From: an uncultured Prevotella sp.
GTDB taxonomy: Bacteria > Bacteroidota > Bacteroidia > Bacteroidales > Bacteroidaceae
Reading direction: 5' to 3'
NCBI GenBank assembly: GCA_900322175.1
Contig: ONYZ01000033.1
Location: forward strand, 1-32,573
DNA: 32,573 nt
The notes beneath the pieces were generated by a model. The model was not told the DNA's origin, made no database searches, and saw nothing but the letters and a program-made list of their open reading frames with translations. This document shows positions 22,604-32,473 of the stretch, one piece after another (position 1 is the first letter of the stretch; every line of letters begins with the position of its first letter). Made by a program: the position numbers and the translations under genes.

Positions 22604-25043
22604 TCTTGTACTTCTGATAGAACGAAGCAACGAAGTAGTTGGCCGATACAAATCCGCACTCTTTAGCTATCTGGTCTATCGTAGCCTTGGTGTTACGCAG
22701 CATACGCTCGGCCTGCACCAGTCGGTTGCGCTTTATCACCATGCGCGGACTCTTGAAGATGTTGGCCGTAATCAGAGCATAGAAGTCTTTACCGTTCACT
22801 CCGGCAGCATTGCTCAGTCGGCGCATGGTCATCTTCTTCTGCTTTCGCTCAAGCATCACCACAGGCGCTATCTTATCTAGTGCCTTTACAAATGCAGGAT
22901 CCAGATCGATCTGACTGTCTAGCGTGGCCTGGGTATACTCCTCAGGCGATGGTTCCAGCACATCATGCTTACTTTCACAACGCTCCACAAAGTTGTATAT
23001 ACGTCTTACCAGCATATTTTCCTCGCTGTTGCGCATAGCCTTCAGTGTGGCGTTCTTCAAATAATAGTAGATGTTGATCAGCAGCAGTACTATCAGCAAT
23101 AGTCCGAAGAGTGCAAACACACCTGTGGTGCGCCACCATGGTTCATGTATAGTGATTGTCCACATATATGGCTTGGTATCCCAGTCGCTGGGCGACATCG
23201 ATGCCTGCACCTCCAGTTCATATTCGCCTGGCTGTATACCCATCAGCGGCAGATGCAGCAGTCCGTTCCTGTCCACCATTCCGTCGTCACTGTATGGCGA
23301 TAGTATGCGCCACTCGTCGTCCAGTCCCTTCATCCTTACGCGATAGTAAGTCTGCTGCGGACGGAAGTAGTTCAGCGCCGAGAACACCATCGTTATCGAG
23401 TTCTGATTATAGTTCAGGTCCAGAGCCCATATACGGCTCAATGCTCTGTCAAGTATTCTCTTGCCGTCCAGCTCGGTTGTAGCCGATATGTCCACACCGT
23501 TCACCTGCAACTGTATCAGCTTGGGATATATCTTAAAGTCGAATCTGTTGTCCAGGGTGCTCATTGTTGTGGGATTAAACTCTACCACATGGTCCAGTCC
23601 TTGCATCACTATCGTACCGTCAGGCATTCGCATGGCCTTACCGTTTTCAAACACCTCATTGGGCACAAGGTCGTACTGGTTGTAACTGTTCACAAACGTC
23701 ACACGTCCCTCGTCGTTCAGCAGCAGCACCGATATGCCGTAGCTGGTAGCCACCCAGATGTTGTGGTTCAGGTCTTCTATCACCGAGTGTATGATGTTGT
23801 TATACAGTCCCTCTTTTTTGGTAAACACCTGCGGCAACATGTCGCTCTCGCGGCGATACAACTGCAGTCCCTGTGTCGTTCCCACCCAAGTCCATCCGCG
23901 CGAATCCTTATATACACAGTTCACCGTGCGGTTGCGGAATTGCCTATAGGCTGGCACGTTGTTCATCATCGTGCCGTAGCGGTCGGCTTTAGGATCACCC
24001 CATCGATACAGATGGAACGGCACCCTGAACGGGCGTGAGTACATCAGTCCACGCCTCTCGGTACCAATCCACATACCACCTTGGCGGTCGAATGCTATCA
24101 CGTTTACGTCAGTATGCAGCTCTTCGCCACTGAACAGCATCATTCCATCCACGTGTACGGGCACCAGCGTATTCAGGTTTACTATCCAGTATCCGTATTC
24201 GCATGCCACATACATCATCGAGTCTTTGAACGCCATATTGTTCAGATGATAAGGCGTGCGCAGTAGCTCGCTCCACTGGTTGTTGTCCACGTCGTAGTTC
24301 ATCAGTATGGCCTCCTTGTTACCATTGCGCATCTGGTAAACCTTCTGGTGGTATTTCATCACCAGCGACGAGGCGCCGTATCGCATTCCGTCTGAGTCGC
24401 CATAAGCCCTACTCTCGGCCACCTTCCTGCCAGTAGCTATATCGTATCGCTCCACCAGACCGTTTTCGTAGAACAGCATCACATACTTGTCCTTATACAC
24501 CTCCACGTCCTGCAGATTCAGTTGTGAGCGCGTTTTCAGCGTCTTTTGTGTGGCTACGTTGTATAGTCCGTTGGCGCCCAGTAGCCATACTACACCCGTG
24601 CTGTCCACAAACAAATCCAGCACTCGCTCGTTCATGCCAAACTTGTGGAACTCGTCGTCTATTGACGACACAAATCGCTCGGTTATCAGGTCAACACACG
24701 TCACAGTGTGCGTATTCTTAAGCCAGATGTGGTGATATCGGTCGAAGTACAGATGATAGTTGCCTCGATACTCAGGCAGAGCATAGATGTTCTCGTCGGT
24801 AGGGTCGATATACGAGAATTTTGCTCCGTCGTAGAAGTTTATCTGTCCCACGGTGGTTATCACCAGTCGTCCCGTCTTGGTGCAGGTTATAGTTTGCGCG
24901 CTGTTGTCGGCCAGTCCTTCGGCCGATGTGTATTGTGTGAATACACGAGGAGAAACGCCTGTCCATACAGCTGCCCCTGCCGGCGTTGTCGCCAGCAGAA
25001 GCAGTATTGAAAACATACAACTATATAGTCTCCTCATAATCAT
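22572..25043 (-). CDS. Membrane-spanning propeller/AraC regulator without kinase
   Basis: This 823-residue protein has a signal peptide (to about residue 25) and two-component-regulator propeller repeats (for example DRQGGMWIGTERRGLMYS, DSRGWTWVGTTQGLQLY, DLNHNIWVATSYGISVL). A Y_Y_Y Ig-like domain follows (about 545-630), then one transmembrane helix (about 641-663) and a 160-residue cytoplasmic part ending in an AraC-type HTH (about 720-822, with IDQIAKECGFVSANYFVASF). Hybrid regulators of this layout normally carry histidine kinase and receiver domains before the HTH. Here the helix leads almost directly to DNA binding. It is probably a one-component sensor; the ligand is unknown. ATG 25037 is an alternative start. 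Confidence 0.88.
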   Translation of the reverse strand: MIMRRLYSCMFSILLLLATTPAGAAVWTGVSPRVFTQYTSAEGLADNSAQTITCTKTGRLVITTVGQINFYDGAKFSYIDPTDENIYALPEYRGNYHLYFDRYHHIWLKNTHTVTCVDLITERFVSSIDDEFHKFGMNERVLDLFVDSTGVVWLLGANGLYNVATQKTLKTRSQLNLQDVEVYKDKYVMLFYENGLVERYDIATGRKVAESRAYGDSDGMRYGASSLVMKYHQKVYQMRNGNKEAILMNYDVDNNQWSELLRTPYHLNNMAFKDSMMYVACEYGYWIVNLNTLVPVHVDGMMLFSGEELHTDVNVIAFDRQGGMWIGTERRGLMYSRPFRVPFHLYRWGDPKADRYGTMMNNVPAYRQFRNRTVNCVYKDSRGWTWVGTTQGLQLYRRESDMLPQVFTKKEGLYNNIIHSVIEDLNHNIWVATSYGISVLLLNDEGRVTFVNSYNQYDLVPNEVFENGKAMRMPDGTIVMQGLDHVVEFNPTTMSTLDNRFDFKIYPKLIQLQVNGVDISATTELDGKRILDRALSRIWALDLNYNQNSITMVFSALNYFRPQQTYYRVRMKGLDDEWRILSPYSDDGMVDRNGLLHLPLMGIQPGEYELEVQASMSPSDWDTKPYMWTITIHEPWWRTTGVFALFGLLLIVLLLINIYYYLKNATLKAMRNSEENMLVRRIYNFVERCESKHDVLEPSPEEYTQATLDSQIDLDPAFVKALDKIAPVVMLERKQKKMTMRRLSNAAGVNGKDFYALITANIFKSPRMVIKRNRLVQAERMLRNTKATIDQIAKECGFVSANYFVASFYQKYKTTPQQYRQKR

Positions 25044-25099
25044 GGTTTTTAGTTATCGTTCAGAATCGATCGGCAGAGCGTATCTCTAACCTCTAACTT

Positions 25100-26827
25100 C
25101 TAAATTACTTCTATTCCCTGCTCCTCGCACAGCTTCAGGCTCATCTCCTTCAGTTTAAACTTCTGGATTTTGCCCGATCCGGTGAGTGGGAACTCCTTGA
25201 TGAAGAACACGTACTTAGGTATCTTGTAGCGTGCTATCTTGCCGCGACAGAACAGCTGTACGTCTTCTGGGGTCATCTGGGCGCCTTCCTCCAGTATGAT
25301 AAATGCGCCCACAGCTTCGCCGTATTTCTTTGATGGTACGGCAGCCACCTGCACGTCGCGTATTCCTGGCATGTGATAGAGGAACTCCTCGATTTCGCGT
25401 GGGTAGATATTCTCACCGCCGCGGATAATCATATCCTTGATACGTCCTGTAATCTTATAGAATCCCTGCTCGTCCTTCACACCCAGGTCGCCCGAGTGCA
25501 GATAACCGTTCTTGTCGATAACCTCGGCCGTAGCTTCGGGGTTCTTATAGTATCCTTTCATCACGTTGAATCCCTTGCAGCACATCTCGCCCTGCACTCC
25601 CACTGGGCATTCCTCGCCAGTCTCGGGGTCGAGCACCTTCACGTCAACAAACGGGAAGTCGCGACCTACCGTAGTGCATCGCTGCTCAAATGTATCGTTC
25701 AGACAGGTCTGCGTCATACCAGGCGACGACTCTGTGAGGCCGTACACACTGGTGATGGTCATAAACATCTTTTCGCTCACCTGCTTCATCAGTTCGATAG
25801 GACAGAGACTTCCGGCCATGATACCTGTGCGCAGACAACTCAGGTCGAACATGTCGAACATCGGGTGGTTCAGCTCAGCGATAAACATCGTGGGCACACC
25901 GTAAACTGCGGTACAGCGCTCCTTGTGGATAGAGGCCAGCACCACCAGCGGGTCGAATTTCTCTACCATCACCTCGGTACATCCGTGGGTAAGACAGTTC
26001 ATCGTGGCCAGCACCACGCCGAAGCAGTGGAACAGTGGCACACACACGCAGAGCTTGTCGTCCTGGGTAAATCCCATATTCTCGCCAGTAAAGTATCCGT
26101 CGTTCGAAATTCCGAAGTGAGTCAGCATCACACCCTTGGGGAATCCAGTGGTACCGCTGGTGTACTGCATGTTGCACACGTCGTAGCAGCTCACCTGCTT
26201 CTTCATCTCGTTCAGCGTCTCGTCCTCCACGTTCTGTCCCAGCAGCAGCAGCTCGGCTGTGTTGTACATACCGCGATACTTCTCCATACCTATATATACT
26301 ACGTTCTTCAGGTATGGGAATCGCTCGCTGTTCAGGTGTCCGCGCTCGCAGGTCTTCAACTCTGGCAGCATGGTGTAGGTCATGTCCACATAGTTACAGT
26401 CCCATGTACCGTCGGTGATACACAGCACCTCCATGTCAGAGTCCTTACACAGATACTCCAGCTCGTTCTGCTTGTAGTTGGTGTTCACTGTCACCAGCAC
26501 AGCACCTATCTTAGCCGTAGCATACAGGAATGTCAGCCAGTCAGGCACGTTTGTGGCCCAAATACCCACGTTCGATCCCCTCTTTACGCCTATCGAGATA
26601 AGTCCCTTGGCCAGATTGTCCACACGCTCGTTGAACTTGCTCCAAGTGAATCGCAGGTTGCGGTCGCTATACACTATATATTCCTTATCAGGGGTAGTCT
26701 CGGCCCAATACTCCAGCCATTCGCCCAGAGTTCTCTCCCACAGCTTATACCCCTCCGATCCCGTCTCAGCCGGATAAGTTCTATCAGGCAGCGGTCTGCC
26801 CGCCATATCAAGTCTTACGTTGCTCAT
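25100..26827 (-). CDS. Acyl-CoA synthetase (AMP-binding)
   Basis: This 575-residue adenylate-forming enzyme has the P-loop [11 protein letters not shown] (222-232), [10 protein letters not shown] (A5), the hinge region GYLHSGDLG...[22 protein letters not shown], and the C-terminal catalytic lysine K553 ([12 protein letters not shown]). It fits FadD-like acyl-CoA synthetases that activate medium or long acyl chains. The chain length cannot be read from the sequence. It follows the XRE-cupin regulator by 5 nt in one operon, a pairing I know from other anaerobes and probably a local control circuit for acyl metabolism. Confidence 0.92.
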   Translation of the reverse strand: MSNVRLDMAGRPLPDRTYPAETGSEGYKLWERTLGEWLEYWAETTPDKEYIVYSDRNLRFTWSKFNERVDNLAKGLISIGVKRGSNVGIWATNVPDWLTFLYATAKIGAVLVTVNTNYKQNELEYLCKDSDMEVLCITDGTWDCNYVDMTYTMLPELKTCERGHLNSERFPYLKNVVYIGMEKYRGMYNTAELLLLGQNVEDETLNEMKKQVSCYDVCNMQYTSGTTGFPKGVMLTHFGISNDGYFTGENMGFTQDDKLCVCVPLFHCFGVVLATMNCLTHGCTEVMVEKFDPLVVLASIHKERCTAVYGVPTMFIAELNHPMFDMFDLSCLRTGIMAGSLCPIELMKQVSEKMFMTITSVYGLTESSPGMTQTCLNDTFEQRCTTVGRDFPFVDVKVLDPETGEECPVGVQGEMCCKGFNVMKGYYKNPEATAEVIDKNGYLHSGDLGVKDEQGFYKITGRIKDMIIRGGENIYPREIEEFLYHMPGIRDVQVAAVPSKKYGEAVGAFIILEEGAQMTPEDVQLFCRGKIARYKIPKYVFFIKEFPLTGSGKIQKFKLKEMSLKLCEEQGIEVI

Positions 26828-26832
26828 CGTCT

Positions 26833-27414
26833 TTAGAATGGAATATAAACTACTGCGAGAATCTTAGCTGACTTGCCGGGGGCACCGTGCACGTGGTGCT
26901 TCACGATACTATCGTAGAATATCGAGTCACCCTCGCCCAGCTTGTATGTCTCCTTGCCATATACTATCTCTACCTCACCCTGCATCACGTAGATAAACTC
27001 CTCGCCCTCGTGAGCCGAGAGCTGGAATGCAGGACTTTCTTCAGGATTGATGTCAATCACAAATGGCTCCATGTGGCGACCAGCCTTCTGCTGCGCCAGT
27101 GGATGATACTCCATGTGTTTGCGGGCATCGGTAGCATCGTTGCTAAAGCTGATGCTGCTGTCCTTTTCGCGATCGGCTGCACGGGTCACGATTGGCCCCA
27201 GGTCGTCGTTGTCGTCCATAAAGGTTCCCAGACGCACACCTAGTGCACGTGCTATCTTGATCAGCGGACCTAGCGATGGAAGGTTCTGGTCGGTTTCTAT
27301 ACTCTCAATCTGCTCCACGGTCAGTCCGCTGCGCTCTGCAATCTGCTCGATGCTGAGATTCTTTGTCTCTCTGAGGCCCCTTATTTTGGCGCCAATCACT
27401 GAATGATTATTCAT
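26833..27414 (-). CDS. XRE-family regulator with C-terminal cupin
   Basis: This 193-residue protein has an N-terminal helix-turn-helix (residues 8-62, [20 protein letters not shown] and [20 protein letters not shown]). A linker leads to a cupin barrel (about 110-190) with [19 protein letters not shown] and [21 protein letters not shown], whose H and E residues fit a metal or ligand site. It heads an operon with the acyl-CoA synthetase and likely controls that operon in response to a small metabolite. Confidence 0.92.
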   Translation of the reverse strand: MNNHSVIGAKIRGLRETKNLSIEQIAERSGLTVEQIESIETDQNLPSLGPLIKIARALGVRLGTFMDDNDDLGPIVTRAADREKDSSISFSNDATDARKHMEYHPLAQQKAGRHMEPFVIDINPEESPAFQLSAHEGEEFIYVMQGEVEIVYGKETYKLGEGDSIFYDSIVKHHVHGAPGKSAKILAVVYIPF

Positions 27415-27453
27415 CTTCTTTTCAAATTATTCTTTTCACTACTATTTTCATGG

Positions 27454-27461
27454 CAAAAGTA
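27454..27461 (-). promoter_or_regulatory. -7 box of the XRE-cupin/acyl-CoA synthetase operon
   Basis: TACTTTTG on the minus strand matches TAnnTTTG about 40 nt before the start codon. The -33 match is poor, which would suit a regulated promoter. Confidence 0.5.
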
Positions 27462-27539
27462 CTAATTTCCATGCGAAAATCAGCAGGTTTTAATAGATTT
27501 TAACAAGATTTCTTACTCAATCTTTAATCAATGTGCAAT

Positions 27540-30500
27540 TTACTTCATAAACTTGCAATTAACCTGCCGGCCATTAGCATCTTTTGCACGGGCCACATAG
27601 AAACCAGAAGCGAGAGGCGACACGTCGAGATGACCCGTCTCGCCAATAATGCAAACAGTAGTTTCCTCCACCAGTTTGCCATCAGCTGTGTAAATGGCTA
27701 CCTCAACTGCATCAGAGGCATTGCTCTTCAGCAACAGCTGCTGCGAACCGTAGCACATACGGAATCCGTCGGCACCCGAGATGACTGGAGTGATGCCAGA
27801 AGCACCATTCTGTTCAACCACCGCTACGTAACTGGTCATTACATTGCATAGTCCGATGGTAGGCACATTGGTGGTATATACATCGGCACATCCGTCAGGA
27901 TAGCGCATCACCGTCGATCTTGAGTCATGGGCTGTATAGTCGATGACATCCGTCCAACTCTTGTCGGCTGCCATCAGTTGCAGCTGTCCGCCATCATCGT
28001 TAATCTTGAATGAGGCATGCAAACCGCCATTGGTCGTGGTACGCTTGTCACACCAAATTATCAGATAGCCATGAGCAGGGATGATGGTTCTTGCCTGGGT
28101 CTCGCCTTTCGTGATTTGGTATTTCTCTGGCTTGTCCAGATTGTCTGTCAGATACATGCCTTCCACGTCTATCTCTTTGTCGGTAGTATTGTACAGTTCC
28201 ACCCAGTCGCCCTTCTTGCCATTCTCGTCGATATAGCTGTCGTTGGCGGCGCTTACCTCGTTGATACGTACAGGCGCTATACCCTGTTCCTCCTTCTCTG
28301 CATCTGTCATGGCTCTGAAACTGGCCTTAAGTTCTACCTTGCCAGTAGGCATGGTTATCTCTTGCTCGCTATACTTCACATTGCCAGCATTATCCAACCA
28401 TCCTTTGAACTCATAGCCCGCAGGCGCCTGAGCACGAAGCTTCACAGGGGCCAAAAGATGACCGGAGAACTTACCGGTAGGCACTTTCTGGTCGTTGACA
28501 AAGATTGTACCACCCTCTGCGTCAGTGCTAAGACTGACGGACTGAGTGTTAGTATTTTTCACACCAAATGCCGAATAGTTTTTCAGAGCATTGGTGGCAG
28601 TATTCTGGCGATTCGTCAACTTGTCAATCAGGTCATTGGCTGTCCATGAAGCACTCTCCCCATTCAGGTTCATGGCAGGCTCCACACGATTCAGCAACTC
28701 GTTGATTATCTGGTTGGCACGGTTCTTCTCAAACACACTGCCGCCCATGATACAGTAGGCATCGATAAACCGGCGACGGAAGTCAGCGTTCTTAATCAAA
28801 TTCTTGAATAGAGTTACAAAACGTATATGATCTGTGATACGTCCCAGCGAGGTGGGATAAAGCTGATCGAAGGTATATCTCTCCTTATCCATGAAATTCT
28901 GGAACGGACTGCTTGAATTGAATGCACCGTCGAGGTCGTAGAACACGAAACGGAACTTACCATCCTCACAATGACGGAATCCCTTCACGTTATTCTGAGG
29001 CCAGTCTGAGTTGCCCAGATACAATTGTGCTGCCATATAGTTGATATACGCATCTACGTCAATCCTGCGACAAATCTCTTTATACGTCTCCGTGTTGGCT
29101 GCGTCGGGCGATAGCACGTCTACCAGCTCAAGATAGGCGTCGGGCGTACCGCACTTCTGCACATAGCCTGAGTCTGGCGACATCTCAAACTGATCTATCT
29201 CGTCCTCATCCCAGCCGTAGTTGGCATACACGTAGTGCTTGTTGTTTGGCTCGCGGATGTTCATCACACCAATATACTCACCATTGATAAACTCATGTAC
29301 AGGCTCGTAGCCCTGACAGTCCACATTTATTCCCGACGACTGCAAGAGGTACTGCAGCGCAGCATCCTTGATACGGCAACCCGTATCATTACCGCCGTTA
29401 CGTATCTGCAGGGTACGGTTGCGTATGTAAGGTTTCTGACTTAAGAATGGGTACAGCAGATTCTTGTCGCCACCCAGCTCCTTGTTACCTTTCAGTTTGA
29501 AAGAATGTGGAGTCCATGCGCGACTCCAACCGCCACACATCTCAAGGTTCACATCCTGATTCAATGTCATCTTGCCGTCGGCATCCATATACGAGAAGTT
29601 TACGGGGCGCTCCCAGTCCATGTTCCAGTTGCAATTGCTCGACTGCCCGTTGCCAGGACGACCGTTGGGACCTTTCTCAAACACTCCATACTCCTGACTG
29701 TAAAGAAAATTCGGGTCAGTGACCACAGACACAACTGGCAGATAGAATTCTGATGCGCCGAAGATATACGAACGGGTTGTCACCCTCGACGGCAACTTAC
29801 CGTCAGCAAACAGACGGAAGCGCAAGCTAGTGGTCTCACTCACATTAAATCGCCCCGTGCTGCTGGTTTCACCATTCGTCATCGTTGGCAGACTGCCGTC
29901 GGTAGTATAGCGCAGTGTGCATCCGGCAGGAATGGTTACCTTAACCGTCAATGGCCCTGAAGCAAGCTGTGAGGGCTGGTCTACTACGGGAGCATTAATC
30001 TGTTCCGTAGCATGAGCAATGCCGTTGTTCGAGCTGCCTGGTGTTGGCGTGGCTGTCAGTCCCCACTCGCCTGTACCATCCTGTGCGCGAGCGTAGCTCA
30101 CACGCTCCACGCCAGCCGGATAATTCTGTTTTGCTATTTCGCTGCCCGAGGCATCGGTAATGCTGATGGTGCCACCGTCCAAGTCAAGCTTGAACGGGGC
30201 ATTCTTCTGGTCGATATTGTTGCTGTCGAACCATACTATTCTATAGCCCTTGGCGGGCACTATACCTATATTGCCAGGCATAGTCCAGGGGCCCTCGCCG
30301 TTGGCAGTATCGCTCACTTTCAGTCCAGCCAGTTCTACGCCACGGTTAGTGGGGTTATACAGTTCAACGAATCCGTCGAAATTATATGCTCCACTAAGGT
30401 ATTCGTCCACGTTAGACACCATAATCTCATTGATAACCAGCGAATTGGCTGTAGCCGGATTTCGCACCACGGTGATGGTGATGCTGCCCGTCACACCCGA

Positions 30501-31898
30501 GCCGTCGGCGGCTGTAGCCGTAATGGTAGCTGTACCCTCGCCCACGGCAGTCACAATGCCGTCCTTATCTACAGTGCATACCCTCTCATTGTCCGAATCC
30601 CAGTCTACCCATGCCATTGTGGCGTTTATAGGCAGTACCTTTACTTTCAGGGCAGCAGTTTCGCTTACCACCAGCTCCGTTTGCCCGGCAGTCACTTCGA
30701 TGCTGCTCACACCCACCATTTCGCCATAATACTCCAGCGTGAAATTATCAAAGATACACCAGTTGCTATTTGCGTAGTCATAGCATTTCAGACCAATGTT
30801 TACGTCGCCCTCAGCCTCAAACTCCATCGTGTTCCAGTACATATCCTTTTCAAAACACCTACTGGCCGAAAACATCGTGTTTGGGAAATACAGGCCGTTG
30901 TTCCAATAACAGCCACCTACATCGGTGGACAGCGATTCAGAATACACACTTTTCAGTTTCTGTTGCGTATAGTTATTCTGGTCATCGGCATACATCACAG
31001 CTGTGATTTCTTCCGTACCGTTCTTATAGCTGTCATACGCCCAGTCGTTATCGCCTACTCGATAGTATGTCTGAACGCTCAGGCGATATTTGCCCTTTGG
31101 CAGGTCCTTTACCGTCTGCCATATATTAAACCAGCCGTTCCAGAACTCCATACAGTTATAATCAGCATTCTGCGAACTTGCGCCACTTTCCCACGTCCAA
31201 CCACTTTGGTTGTTGCCGTCAAAACCCGGGTTTCTCAGTAGCTGGTCGGTTAGGTCTATCCATACCTTTCCGCCCTCGCTATTGCCGGCATATTCCAGTT
31301 TAAAGTTGTCCAGCACGCAATAGTTGTTGTCGTTATATTCGCTGCACTTCACGCCTATCACCACATCGCCATCGGCATCAAACTCCAACTCATTCCAGTA
31401 CTGTCCTTTAGCGAATGCTTCCTCAGCGGCCTCCTTACCGTCGGGATACCAGTGCACATTGTCATTAGTCCAGCAGCGGTTGGCCGCATTATTGTCCATC
31501 GATGCCGAATACAGGCTCACCAGTTTCTTAGAGCCAGAACCGGCATAAATACTAGCCGTCAAATTCTCCCTACCCTGCTGATGGGCATTATAGGCCGAAT
31601 TGTTGTCGCCAATACGATAGAAGCCCTGTACCGACAGTCGGTAGTGGCCCCTCGGCAGTTTTTTCAGTTTCTGGTGCAGGTCAAAATTGCCGTTATAGAA
31701 ACTTATACACTCCACTCGCACAGCCTGGGTAGATGCGTTGCTCTCCCACGTCCAGCCCTCTTCGCTGTTATTGTCGAAGCAGGGATTCACTACATAGCGC
31801 TTGGTCACGTTAGCCCAGTTGGTGGTTGCCGAAGCCGAAACAGCCAACAGCAATGCCGATACCAGACAGGCCATATTCCTTTTTACTTGATTCATCAT
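27540..31898 (-). CDS. Large secreted CotH-kinase protein with T9SS C-terminal domain
   Basis: This protein has 1452 residues. In order: signal peptide (1-24); two tandem carbohydrate-binding-like repeats (about 33-205 and 213-391, each with NPCF/NPGFD...GWTWES and ending DNFxLEY); Big_2 Ig-like domain (398-478); lamin-tail domain (488-625); chitobiase-like Ig domain (637-712); CotH kinase-like domain (about 718-1060) with GEYIGVMNIREPN (873-885) and FYDLDGAF (986-993); a short repeat domain (1118-1196); a second lamin-tail domain (1210-1345); and a T9SS-type sorting domain (about 1375-1452, ending VNCKFMK). CotH domains are atypical kinases, known to phosphorylate a spore-coat protein. The target here is unknown. 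It is likely exported and surface-attached by the T9SS. Confidence 0.88.
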   Translation of the reverse strand: MMNQVKRNMACLVSALLLAVSASATTNWANVTKRYVVNPCFDNNSEEGWTWESNASTQAVRVECISFYNGNFDLHQKLKKLPRGHYRLSVQGFYRIGDNNSAYNAHQQGRENLTASIYAGSGSKKLVSLYSASMDNNAANRCWTNDNVHWYPDGKEAAEEAFAKGQYWNELEFDADGDVVIGVKCSEYNDNNYCVLDNFKLEYAGNSEGGKVWIDLTDQLLRNPGFDGNNQSGWTWESGASSQNADYNCMEFWNGWFNIWQTVKDLPKGKYRLSVQTYYRVGDNDWAYDSYKNGTEEITAVMYADDQNNYTQQKLKSVYSESLSTDVGGCYWNNGLYFPNTMFSASRCFEKDMYWNTMEFEAEGDVNIGLKCYDYANSNWCIFDNFTLEYYGEMVGVSSIEVTAGQTELVVSETAALKVKVLPINATMAWVDWDSDNERVCTVDKDGIVTAVGEGTATITATAADGSGVTGSITITVVRNPATANSLVINEIMVSNVDEYLSGAYNFDGFVELYNPTNRGVELAGLKVSDTANGEGPWTMPGNIGIVPAKGYRIVWFDSNNIDQKNAPFKLDLDGGTISITDASGSEIAKQNYPAGVERVSYARAQDGTGEWGLTATPTPGSSNNGIAHATEQINAPVVDQPSQLASGPLTVKVTIPAGCTLRYTTDGSLPTMTNGETSSTGRFNVSETTSLRFRLFADGKLPSRVTTRSYIFGASEFYLPVVSVVTDPNFLYSQEYGVFEKGPNGRPGNGQSSNCNWNMDWERPVNFSYMDADGKMTLNQDVNLEMCGGWSRAWTPHSFKLKGNKELGGDKNLLYPFLSQKPYIRNRTLQIRNGGNDTGCRIKDAALQYLLQSSGINVDCQGYEPVHEFINGEYIGVMNIREPNNKHYVYANYGWDEDEIDQFEMSPDSGYVQKCGTPDAYLELVDVLSPDAANTETYKEICRRIDVDAYINYMAAQLYLGNSDWPQNNVKGFRHCEDGKFRFVFYDLDGAFNSSSPFQNFMDKERYTFDQLYPTSLGRITDHIRFVTLFKNLIKNADFRRRFIDAYCIMGGSVFEKNRANQIINELLNRVEPAMNLNGESASWTANDLIDKLTNRQNTATNALKNYSAFGVKNTNTQSVSLSTDAEGGTIFVNDQKVPTGKFSGHLLAPVKLRAQAPAGYEFKGWLDNAGNVKYSEQEITMPTGKVELKASFRAMTDAEKEEQGIAPVRINEVSAANDSYIDENGKKGDWVELYNTTDKEIDVEGMYLTDNLDKPEKYQITKGETQARTIIPAHGYLIIWCDKRTTTNGGLHASFKINDDGGQLQLMAADKSWTDVIDYTAHDSRSTVMRYPDGCADVYTTNVPTIGLCNVMTSYVAVVEQNGASGITPVISGADGFRMCYGSQQLLLKSNASDAVEVAIYTADGKLVEETTVCIIGETGHLDVSPLASGFYVARAKDANGRQVNCKFMK

Positions 31899-31924
31899 TT
31901 TGGGTGGCTTATTAATTATGGGTG

Positions 31925-31932
31925 CAAAATTA
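31925..31932 (-). promoter_or_regulatory. -7 box of the CotH gene
   Basis: TAATTTTG on the minus strand matches TAnnTTTG, about 27 nt before the first ATG (31898). The upstream region is AT-rich with no clear TTTG. Confidence 0.55.
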
Positions 31933-32010
31933 ATAAAAATATGTCACGATTCATACTTTTTACATAAATTAATAACAAATCTGTGTCCTAACAGGGTTTC
32001 CAGGCATTAT

Positions 32011-32466
32011 CTACGCTTGTATTAATGCCACCTTACGGCGATTATCGCGCGGCCGCACAGCAAAGTGCAGCCAGATGACACCGTAGCGATTTCGCTCTAT
32101 CAGCAGTTCATCGAAGTCCTGATGTGATTCATCCGCATAATCCAATAGGATGGCGGCATAGCGTATCAGTTGCTCCACCCCCGTCACTCTAATATCCGCA
32201 GCACACCCTGTCAGATGATTGCTAGTTGATGCTCCACCCACCTTCTTATTCAATTGCGGACTGCGGTATCCCGAGTTTATAAGGATGGGCCCGCCATACC
32301 TCTCACGCAACACCTCCAACCACTTGCAGAGATTCTGCAAATTGTAGATCACCTCATGACTAGGGATATTATACACCTCAGGATGACTACTACTCTGTGT
32401 AAACTCCCCGAGTTTAAAATGCTCAGAGAGTTTAGCCTTACTATTCAATTGTACTATCTGTTCCAT
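32011..32466 (-). CDS. M15-family peptidase (D-Ala-D-Ala carboxypeptidase type)
   Basis: This 151-residue small peptidase has GYRSPQLN (67-74), the zinc motif SNHLTGCAAD (H84, D91) and a third ligand H134 in WLHFAVR. This is the Peptidase_M15_3 pattern, shared with L-alanyl-D-glutamate and D-Ala-D-Ala hydrolases. There is no signal peptide, so release or export is unclear. Such genes commonly accompany HU-like genes in Bacteroidota and resemble phage endolysins. Here it stands alone about 28 kb from the HU gene. Its leader is the 100-bp terminal repeat, including a terminator-like hairpin 20-40 nt before the ATG. Confidence 0.9.
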   Translation of the reverse strand: MEQIVQLNSKAKLSEHFKLGEFTQSSSHPEVYNIPSHEVIYNLQNLCKWLEVLRERYGGPILINSGYRSPQLNKKVGGASTSNHLTGCAADIRVTGVEQLIRYAAILLDYADESHQDFDELLIERNRYGVIWLHFAVRPRDNRRKVALIQA

Positions 32467-32473
32467 TTTTATT

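Noticed and set aside
25373-26836. Long plus-strand open frame (487 codons) opposite the acyl-CoA synthetase
   Set aside because: It is the antisense shadow of a well-conserved enzyme; its His/Val-rich composition is not protein-like and it matches no family.
30012-31241. Long plus-strand open frame opposite the CotH gene
   Set aside because: It is antisense to clearly conserved Big_2 and binding-repeat domains and arises from codon bias.
32011-32466. M15 peptidase as evidence of a prophage
   Set aside because: No structural, portal, terminase or integrase genes are present; such peptidases are common alone in Bacteroidota chromosomes.
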